Source: Chloranthus sessilifolius (Eukaryota; Streptophyta; Magnoliopsida; Chloranthales; Chloranthaceae). Taken from it: a stretch of 64,000 nucleotides of DNA. Positions within the stretch are counted from its first letter, which is position 1. Each line of letters begins with the position of its first letter. The position numbers and the translations under genes are program-made. The notes under the pieces were generated by a model, which was given only the letters and a program-made list of their open reading frames with translations, was not told where the DNA came from and searched no databases. The stretch spans positions 172,254,317 to 172,318,316 of the forward strand of contig CM037584.1 of the NCBI GenBank assembly GCA_021018995.1, in the 5' to 3' direction. Shown here piece by piece: positions 10,388 through 21,600 of this stretch.

Positions 10388-13300
10388 CTGTAGGAGAATC
10401 AACTAATTGTAGTATTCATCTCATGAATGAAAAACATTTCTGTCTTATGCCTAATTGTAACACCCAAAGTACCTAAGAAAACATTAGACAAAAGGAATGA
10501 TTCTAGTAGTCCATTTGAGATAAAGGTATTCAAATATTACCTGGCCAATAACAACAATTTGTTGAATTAGACTACTACGCATGGCAGCTTCCTCAATTTC
10601 AGATGGCTCCACATTTTCACCTAAACTCACACCAAAAGTTACGATGAGGAATGGAAGAAATTCTTGAAAATATTGAGGGGATATTGACCATAAGTTACAT
10701 TAGGAAAGGAATTTTCAGCAAGGTTGTAACCATGTAAGTTCATCAAAAGGGCCCCCCCTTTAGCTCATCACTAAAAACCTGTAAATTATGATAATCCTAC
10801 ATGCACCTTTGAAGCAATCCGCAACATGGATCAAAATCTCGGTTTTTCGATACGTATTGTCCAACCCCAAAACCGATACGTATCGGACGATACGTATCGG
10901 TTCCAGATGATGCTTTCTGATTTTTTCCCAAAAAAAGAAAACAAAAAACATCAAAACTGATAATTTGAAATTATCGGACGATAATTTCATATTATCGTCC
11001 GATATGAATGATACGGACGATACATTGAACGATAATTTGACTGTTTTTTAAGGGGGGCGATAAAAACCCAATGTATCGTATCGTTCAAGTCCAAAACCGA
11101 TACGTATCAGAATCGAACGATATTTTGATCCATGATCCGCAATGTGGACAACGAAAGTTCATACAAATTAACAGAATATAGTGATACCCACTCTAGTCAT
11201 ACAGGATACACATTAAACAAATATTTAATCTCTATTGTCAGCAAGGCAATAAGTCAATGCACTGTCGGTTAGTAATGGCTTAGGACGTAAGCTATGCTGC
11301 TTCGTTTCCATCACCAGTTAAGCCACTATATTCTGTCACTGGTGCAGAGTTAAACTATCTTTTAAGCTAAAGTTTTTATTTTTTGGTATCTTCTTGTGTT
11401 GCGGGCCCACAACACCCACCCTTGCAGACATGCACCAACACAAGAACAATCCCAATTCACAAATATGTGAATGATATTTGTAAAAACATACATTGTTATT
11501 TACTAGATCATAGTTTCACCACAATAACATCTCCAAAACATGTGTGCTTCACAGTTCTACCAAGTGTTGTCTTTGACACCCATGTCTGTTGCAAAGAACT
11601 AGCTACCAAAAGTCTCATATACAAACTTCTTAAATGTGTTATTGTTCATTACACTTCCACTCAGAAGGAAATGGGTTAATCCTACAACACATCCTTGTAC
11701 AATGCCCAAGGCTCTAGGCTGAGTAGCAAAAGCAATTTTTAATTTGTTATGAGCCCAAACGGTGGGTTCAGTAAGTTCTTGCTAATAAAAATAGTCATAA
11801 GACTGAATTACCTAAGATGTTTGCGCCCATCAATGATCCCGGAGCCACCTATTAATAGTAATGGAACTCTGAGTTTCCTCCCATGATGACTCACCACGCC
11901 TTGACTACTTATATTACTCAAAACTTTCGACTGGAATTTCCAACTGAAATTGAGAATGAGCACCGAAATTGCATTGCACATGCAGAAATAGACCTAAGAA
12001 GACATGAACCCAGGCAGATACTTGACATGTCCCAACTCTCACCTCTTCCAGGTCCATGACAAGGGAAATAAAAACCAAGAATTTCTTTATCAGGAATTAA
12101 ACAAGAGCTATGAACAAAGAGAACACCTTTCAGTAGTGTCAACATAATCACATAGATCATAAATGCATGAATATGATGTACCAAAAGATCTGCAGTTCTT
12201 AATGGAATAGGTAATGAAGTGATTAGTCGCTTATTGTCACTAAATTATGATAATCCTACATGCATCTTTGTAGCAATCTACAATGTGGAAACAGATGAGG
12301 ACATTCAAGCTACTCGCCCAAGCGAGTCTCAAATCGCCCAAGCGAGCCGACATGGAGAAGTGAGAAACTCGCCCAGGCCAATCTCAAATCGCCCAGGTGA
12401 CCCAAGATAGAATTTTGGTAGAACAAGGGAACTCGCCCAGGCGACTTTGAAATTGCCCAAGCAAGTAGAACATGAAATTTGGCAAAAGGCTCCTCGCTCG
12501 GGCGAATCCCAAATCGCCCGAGCGACTTTCGTGATGGATTAGTCTTAAATTTGTGTTTTCTTTTATTTGACGAGTTTTCTAGGTCTAGCTTCCTTTTTAC
12601 AATAGAAGTTTTTCTATTTTCGATTAGTTAGGGTGTTTGTTTGCCTATATAAGGCTTTGTAAAGAAAAATTACGGAGAGTTGATTGATTAATGAATTGAC
12701 AGCATGCTTTTGTGCAAACCCTAGAGAACTTGTGAAAGGTTTCACCCGAAAGAGAGTTTCTCTCAAACTCAGAGAGCGAATCTTCATTTTTCCGTGCGGA
12801 TTGGTGTGAAGTGGACGTACCTCCTTGGTGTGAAGCGTTGGAACCCTTATCTTTCTTATCTTCTTTTTTTAATTATTGTAAGGTAAATTATCCCTTTTAT
12901 TTCTTTGATAGATATACAAAATCCAAAGTCCCTAGTTGGTTAGTTGCTGGAATTTTTGCTGATTTTCTGATTTTATACATCCTATGTTTTTTCCTTTGAT
13001 TAAATTAAACCCGTTGGGACTTTGATTTCTTCAAACCCTAGAGGAGTCAAGAGACGATACCGAAATTGTTGCTTGGTGCCCTAGAGTAGGTTGAAACTCA
13101 AGTTCCCTCATCGCAGTCGTTTTTCTAGATCGGGAAACTTCAATTACAAACGAATGCTATAACCGAATTAATACAATTTTATGTGGTTGGATAATTTTGA
13201 ATATTTCCGCTATTCAATTTAATCTCCAAGTAATCCAAATTTGCATAATTAGGGTTTTAGTGTTTGTCTTGCATCAGAAACATAACGAAAGTTCGTACAA

Positions 13301-16300
13301 GTTCACAAGATAAAGTGACACACTCTAGGCATACAAGATACACACTACACAAATATCTAAATCTCTGCTGTCAGCAAGACAAATAAGTCGATCAATGGCT
13401 TAGGAGGTAAACTATGCTGCTTCATTTCCATCACTAGTTAAGCCACTATAGCGTATCACTATAGGTAAAGTTGTTATTTATTGTAGCTTCTTGTGTTGTG
13501 CACCCACAACACCCACCTTTGCAGAAACGCGCCAACGCAAGAACAATCCCAATTTACAAATATGTGAAGAATATATGCAAAATTAAACTTCTTTATTTAA
13601 TATGTTATAGTTTGAACAATAATAGTCTCCAAAACACGTGTGCTTCACAGTTCTACCAATTGCTGTTGCTTTGACACCCAATCTATTGCAAAGAACCAGC
13701 ACCGAAATCTCATATACCAACGTCTTAAAAGTGTTATTGGTCATATTCAATTCCACTTAGAAGGTAATATGTTACTCCTACATCACATCCTTGTACAATG
13801 CTCTAGGCTGATAGTAGGCACAACTTTTAATTTGTTATGAGCCTAAACGATGGATGCAATAAATTCTTGCTCGACATAAGACTGAAATACCTGAAATGGC
13901 TGCGCTCATCAATAATCCCGGAGTCACCTATTAATAATGGAACTTTGTGCAAAGTTGCCTACCATGATGAGTTGCCACACCTTGCTCACTTTTACTACTC
14001 AAAACATCTGACTGGAATTTCCAACCGAAATGGAACATGTCTATCAAAACAGTATTGCACATCCATAAATAGACCTAAGAAATGATCTCAGACGAATAGT
14101 TGACATATCCAATCTCTTCCAGGTCCGTCACAAGGGAAACCAAAACCAAGATTTGCTTTATCAGGAATCAAGCGGGAGCTATTAGCAAATAGAACGCCTT
14201 TAATAGTATCAACACAGTCACATAGATCGTAGTGCGTGAATTTCAAAAGAGGTAACAAATCAATTTTGCCACTCAATGTCACTAAATCAACCTCCCTCCC
14301 CCCACAAACACACACACACAGACAAATTGTTGCACCAGGTGCTAAAGAACGAGTGTCTTACACCCATTGAGCAAAGATGGGTTGTAATTGGGCAGCGAAA
14401 TTTGAAAGGATAAATGGGAAATGACTGCCTCTTTAATATTGTCGCTTGACCATCATAATTTGTGGCCAAGTGGCATATAATTTTAGCAATCCAATTTGTC
14501 AAACCAGTAGATCTATATTTTGTGACTTCTAAAGCCCTTTTGATGTAACTGATCTCTATTTGATCAATCCCTATACCCCTTTTGATTGTGGGATTGTGAT
14601 TTTAACCCTTGCACTGTGTCTGCATTTTGGACGCACTGGACGTGTTCCTTATGATACCTATTCATACATAGCTGGTGCTAGTCCGAATCTCGGTTTATGT
14701 AATAGGGGCTACAATCAGAATTAGTACCTTACCTTGGGTTGCCGGTGGTGATATTGTTGTCAGCTTCCCATTGCTTACCTTACATGTGAAACCATGAGGA
14801 ATTTCGTACCTGAAGTCGGTGTACAACTTCTCACGTGATCCGTGTTCTCCCCTACATGGGCAGATTGAATCTTTTATAGCAAGTGGGAGACTGCACCTTT
14901 TATTCGATATTGTCGAACCACAGTTTCTACAGTTATTTTTCACATTGCGCATATGGTCTTGATCTTTCGATTCTAGACCTCATTATAGCCTTAAGAATAT
15001 GGAGTCTGGGGGTTTGGCTGAGAATTAAACTGTTGCTTTGATTCAGTGCACAGAGTTACATTTTGATGAGCGCAACCGCCTTCTGTTTTGGATAATCGGG
15101 AGATGTTACAGGGATGCTTTCCAGATGTGACGGGCAATTTACGACCCTACCTTCTCAAGGGATTAATGTGTGCATTCTAAATTCATGTGTCAAAATTATT
15201 TTAGTAAGCCCTAAAATGCGAATATCAATTTGCTTGGGTCCCTATTGACATTCTATAACTTGCAATTTTTTTTAGAAATTAAAATAAAATTCTAAAAATA
15301 GTATTTTTCACCAAAATGATAGTGTGATAATTTTTATTGCATAGACATAATGCCAAGAGTGACCAAGTTTTTTGTCAAAATTAATTTGCATTACTTTAAC
15401 TTTTAAGTTATATTTTTAATTAATTAGTAGAGAATTAAAAAAAATATTGTGTGGGGGACAGGGTGTCAAAATAAGGATTTTTGAGATTTTTTATGTGCCC
15501 TATAAATAATGGTTCATCAATTTGATGCATGCGAGAAGTCACCCACACAACATAACATTATTGTGCACATGCGATCTAGGCTATTGACTGTTCTCAGAAG
15601 CATTAAGGGTAAGAACGTGGTAGATCATACCATAACAAGTTACTGAGGATGTCACTTATGTGGACAAGTGTGCTCCCTTAGTATGATGGCTTACTTGAGA
15701 AAGCACTAGTTAGTATTAGAGTCATGCAGTTGGGTCCTGACCGAACAATGGCTCTAAGGTGCATATGTTGTTTACTGGATCGTAAGGTTTTCTAATTTGA
15801 TTAGAAACCTATCGTAATGTCTTTATATAATCCTCAAAAGCAACAAAACGTTCACACTTCTGGAGAGATTATATCATTGAAAGAGAGGTGGAAAAAGTTT
15901 AAACTTTACAGAAGAGAATTGAAGATCAAGAGATAAGATCAAAACCTCTTTATCAAAATTATCAACCATCAACTAAACGGTTTGTTTATCAAAGGAAAAA
16001 ATGTACAGATTGTTTTTTTTTGTTAAATTAAAGTTTAAAATTAACTAAAATCAGGTTGTGAAACTTGAGTTTAATAAAATTGACTCTTTTCTATTTACAG
16101 TTCTTAAGTAAACATTTTTTTTAATTAATATTTTTAATCAATCCAAATCAATTTTTTGTAAATCAATTAAAATCAAATTTTGAAAATTGGTTTTCAATAA
16201 ATTGCTTGTGTTCCAAGAAGCCTTCGTTTTATTAAATTAGTGATAGTCAATTTTTGAAATTGGGCTTTAAAATTGATTGTGTTGTAATTAGTTTTTAAGT

Positions 16301-18630
16301 AAACCCTCCAAATAAATTATTCAAATCTACTAGAGTCAATTTTATGAAAATTGGGTTTCATAAAAGAGTTATTGCTGTAAAAGCTTATGTGCATAAAAAT
16401 TCATGCAAAAGCATACTCAGAATTATGTGTATGTCAAAATCCATATGCACAAAATCCACGTGCATAGATTTCGTGCACAAGTAAAGTACACAAACTTTTT
16501 GTGCATATAAATTCATGCAACCAGAAATTTGTGAAACCGGAAGTTTTTGTCCAAAATTACTTTTGCATAGAAATTCATGAGCAAAAAAATCTGTGTAAAC
16601 AAAATCTCGTGCATAGAAATTAGTGTAAAACTCATAAAAAAAATTAGCGTCCATAGACTACAATCAGAATTTCGCACCCGAAATTTTTTGCACAGAAACT
16701 CACAGGCATAGAAATTTGTGCAGCAAGAAATAGGTGAAAATAGAAATCCATGTACAGAAAACAGTGTCACCAGAATTTGTTATTTTGATTCACCAAACTT
16801 TAAGTCTGAATTTTGTTTTCATGGGTTCACCAAAATATGAATTATAGCTTATGAATATTATTCATTGAGTTTGTTGCATAATAATATGCACGAGAAGGGA
16901 AACAATTTCAGTAGGAATCCAAGAGCCGGAAAAGGGACTCACCGATGAGAGATGAATCAGTGAGGCAATATATGTGAGGATTGGAGAAGTGATTTCAGTA
17001 GGAAAATGAGAGGTGACCCTGGAAGGCTGTCTGGAAATAGCTTCGAAAGAGATAAGGGAGAGCCTGAGTGAGGGTGAGGGGGACAAAAAAAGGCCCCCTC
17101 GTCGTCCGGTGGTGGTTAGGGCGGGGGACTAGATCTATAATCGATGTAATGATATCAACTTTGCTCAGAGGACGGCGTGCCACGGATGGGATGCTCTAGG
17201 ATTCGTAGGGAGGGGACACTGCTTAAAAGTGAAAGAGTTAGACCCTTGTATGCTAAGCATAGAGGCCGGGCGGTTCTGTCAAAGCAACACGCTTGTGACA
17301 TTGACGAGGGCTGACAGATTTTGGGAAGAATACAGAGACATGGTGGCTGGATGTAAGGGACGGGATGAAGGTGTGGAGACTTTCACAGATGTGCACACCA
17401 GAGGTCAAGATAAGTCACAGGCAGGTCTCGGTGTCCAACTGATCCCACTCCCCGAACATATCTTTTGTTATTGGAGTTGTTAGTCAGTACAAGCATGAGC
17501 CATGAAAAATTCATTTAGACATGGTAAAATGAATTCTTAAATTCCCAAGTCATTGCCAAGAAAAAGGATTCTCTTTGCTAGACATAGGAATCTCACTATC
17601 CAAGGGTACTCAGATGTTGATTGAGCTAGATCCAAGGAAGACTGTAGACCTAAAATGGGTCTTGTTCATTCGTGCGTGGAAACTTGGTCACATGGAAAAG
17701 TATGAAGCAAAATCTGGTTGCCAAGGCGAGCGCTGAAGCCAATTGTAGGGCCATTGCTCATACTGCATGTAACTTCATTTGGCTGAAAGAAAATATGTTT
17801 GACCTTAGATTTATTGTATCTATGCAAACGAAGATGCTTTGTGAAAATCAGGGGAGCTACTTATAGAGCTTCCAATCCAATCATTCATGCATATTAAGGT
17901 TGATTGTCACTTTATCAGAAAGAAGATCACGTTTGGTCAGACTTGTACTCCTTTTGGCGAGTCTTCTAGGCAACTAGTAGATGTTCTTACCATGTCTCTG
18001 GGAAGCCATGAGATTTATAATATTTTGGACAAGTTAGACATGATGGATATCTTTGCTCCAACTTGAAGGGGAGTGTTAGCTGTATATGTAAATATGGTTA
18101 GATTAGTACCTTGTTGCAGTGTAGTGTTTGTATTTCAGTAAGTAGAGGGAGAAATTGATCATGTAAATTGTTTTTATCTATAACAAAAGAATACAACCTA
18201 ATCTAGGGCTAACTGTTCCTTCTAATTTCCTTCAATCTTGTTCTCTCTCTCTCTCTCTCTCTTCCTCTTTTCCTCCAAAACATACGCCTTAATCACTCTA
18301 TGTCTCACACAATCTCATCTCCTTGACACTTAACAACCCCAAACTTCTCTTCGAGTTATTTTTGTCACGAATGAACAAATCATAGTGCAATTGATTGCCA
18401 ATATATTGGGAGAAAGATAGTCTAAAGAAATAGAAATCTCAAACTTAGTATGGTAGCACAGTAGGCCGATGTGTTTATAAAGGCACTTTGAAGAAGCAAG
18501 TTACAAGAGATGCAAACAAATTGGGAATGATAGATATCTTTGCGCTAGTTTGATAGTGTATTTATAGAAATACATGCATACACGCATGCCCACACGCGCG
18601 GCACGCACGAACGCGCACACGCACGCACGC

Positions 18631-18692
<62 letters not shown>

Positions 18693-21600
18693 ACGCATGA
18701 CAGGACCCTAAATTACGTGAATGATATGATTGATTTTGCCGAAATTAAATTGGAATTAAATTAAACAAAAAAACTTGCAAAATATAATGAATACCTCAGG
18801 TTTTCGTAGTATTCCATGGGAGAATCACGCATAATTTAGGCAGGGTTCAGTCCGGGCGCTAGATCCGTTAGGTTGCAGTGCAGATCGATCCTAGAGATAG
18901 AACTCTAGGTTTTCCCAGATTAGGGCGCTTTCAATTCAATGATGGGATCACTGATTTCTCTTGATTATTTGATGTGGAAGGTTTAATAACTCTGCTGGGA
19001 TCTACGGTTGTTGAATCGGATCGATTCACGGTGTAGGAAAAATTAGGATTTAGGGTGTTAAAAGGGATGATGGCTGATGGCTGATTTAGGATTGTAAGGA
19101 TCAACACACAAACAGAGAAGATGAAATAGGTAGATAGATAGATTGATTGGCAGGCTTCACACCCTTGGCTTCGCACCAAACCCTTCTCGGGAAGAAGATT
19201 CACTCTTCGTAGAGGCTCATCTCAAGCACACATAAGCAAAAGCTCTTTTCATTCATAATCAATAATCAATCCTAATTACATTGTTTAAGGACCTTATATA
19301 GGAGGTCTTACAATAAAAGAAAACCCTAAAACGAATATTAATTAAAAGACAATTAAACCCTTAACACAAAAGTTCGAAATTAGACTTTTAAAACGACTAA
19401 GACTATTCGGCTCGATTTCGAAACGATCGAAATTGAATTTCGTTCGATTGAAATTTTCGATCGCAATTTCGATCACACTTTCGTTCGATCGAAATTGAAA
19501 ATCGTTTGATCGAAATTAAAATTCGTTCAATTGAAATTCTCAAATACATAAAATATCGAAATATCGCCGTTGTCATTTCGATCGATCGAATTGAAATTCG
19601 ATCGATCGAATTTCCAAAATTTCATCTTTTGCCTAGTTTTGATTTCCATTTTTCTTCTTCCGACGTCGGTATACACGAAAGGGTCCATATCCAATGTTCA
19701 CGATGTCGGCGTCCCCGTCAATTCTCCCCGACTCAAAATGTTTCATCACCGATGAAACACGCATGAAATGAATCCTGACACTAGGTGACGTATGAGTGTC
19801 ATCTCAGTCCATTGTAGAGGGACGTACCCAGTAACCCGGCTCACCTTGATGAGCCCAATAACCCGGCTCACCAAGCCACGCTACCAAACACTTTTGAAGT
19901 TTCGCATTGACTCGCTCGGACCTGAAGGAATTCATCTCCGATGAAGTGTGATCCCGATATTGACCAGAAATACGGGAATTCAAGCGACGAACTCTCTCAT
20001 GATTGGCTCATGCACTCTCGGAAGTCGACTCACCAACCCTTTGTATCTCGTAAACCAGAAATTTTCTGCCGCAGGTGAATGCCACAAAACTATCCCAAAT
20101 TTCCTCCATTATCTCTTGTTTCTGCCTGCTTGGATAGGGAAGTGGTATTGGTTGCAAAGTTGGTATGGGATCGTGAATAAGAGGCGGTCGGAAAGGATTG
20201 CAAGGTGGTGGGGTTGAGCCCAGAGAAGGAACTAGGTCTTCCACATTGAACGTAGAGCTGACCCCTATATCCAATGTAAGCTCGAGAACATATGCAGTAG
20301 GTCCGCTTCTTGCTAGAATTCTAAAAGGTCCAGCACCTTGGGCCTGGAGTTCCTTTACGACTCCCGATGGGAATCGTTCAGGCCTAACCCGAACCATCAC
20401 ATAATCATTCAATTGAAATTCTATAAAAGCCTTAGGTAACTGCATCGATATTTTGAGAGTTTCATTGCATAAATTAATTTCAAGCTTAATTTCGACATGC
20501 AATGCGAAATGAGACTCAAAAGATGACTTACAATAAGACTTGGAATGTATAGAAGTATGCAACTTGAGACTATGATGTGCATGCGTGTCTATGGACTCGA
20601 TACTCTCATGTGCATGTGACGCGAATGACTCACATGTAACCGACTCAAGTACTCTTGACTCTACTACCAACAAGAACTTGTGCACAATGGGCTCTACGGG
20701 CACTAACAAATCGTGTGTAGGTGACTCGGTTGAATCGTGCGTGGGTGACTCAATGACTCACGTGTGGGCGACTCAATATCACTACTCACAAGGGAAATGG
20801 TAGTCTCTTTGACACAAGTTAGGCTCTCATCAGCTTCGTTCATCTCCTCTTCACTCATCACGGTACGAGGGTCATACACCTCTTCTACTCTCAAATTTTC
20901 CTGCTCCTTAGAACTCTCCATTTTAATCAATAAATTCGGAGTGGAAAGTTCTGTGGAACATTGGTAAGCAAAATGTCCAAATCTGTGACACTTGGAGCAA
21001 TCAGGACACTTGTCTGTCTTTGATTTTAAAAATCATAAAAGATGATGGTGTGTGAGAGGAACATAATTCTCGATAAGTCGCTCCCTCATGTCTTCCCATT
21101 ATGTGATGGGCTTACGATTAGCTAAGTCGCGTAGAAGCTCAACATTGGTCCAATAGGTTTTAGCACTACCCTCCAACTTTATTTTCACTAACCTGACTTT
21201 GTACTCATTTAGTACGCCATACCAATCAAAATACTCTTCCACACTAGACAACCACTCCACAAAGGTTTTAGGATTTGCCGTACCCTCAAAATTTGGAACC
21301 TCATTCCCAATAGATTTTAGAAACCTCTCGGCAGGGTCGTACTTAGGTTCACAATGGTAAAGGTATCCCCTAACTCTAGTCTCGTCACAAATTTTGAGAT
21401 TTTGCCCATAATTTGATATGTAGCGGCCCCTATTATTAATTGCACACATTTGGGCTTTGACGTCCCTAAGGGCATCAACAATCTCGCTCATGCTCAAGGT
21501 GAACACGGCTTACTAACACGAATGCTAAATGTCATGCAAACATGAACCACAATGGATGAGGAATTTTGTCAAACAGTAGATATGCATACTTTTGAACAAA

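Larger units (their letters stand above)
12238..14286. repeat. Tandem duplication, copy 2 (with solo LTR)
   Basis: Second copy of the unit at 10777-12237. It matches in order at CTACATGC, the GTGTTG...CCCACAACACCCACC segment, the GCTCTAGGCTGA segment and the final TGTCACTAAAT. It carries the solo LTR 12293-13276, which copy 1 lacks. The copies have diverged by many small changes, so the duplication is not recent. Confidence 0.75.

Noticed and set aside
15400-15960. CCTATAAATAATGG with downstream leader-like text, considered as an endogenous pararetrovirus promoter
   Set aside because: No coat, movement or polymerase sequence nearby and no primer site; evidence insufficient.
16862-17183. GC-richer block with minus-strand frames of 62-74 codons, considered as a captured gene exon
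   Set aside because: No domain, no consistent splice sites and two overlapping frames; left as unassigned.
18501-18698. 65-codon minus-strand frame
   Set aside because: Microsatellite translation (Tyr-Ile and Cys-Val runs), not a gene.
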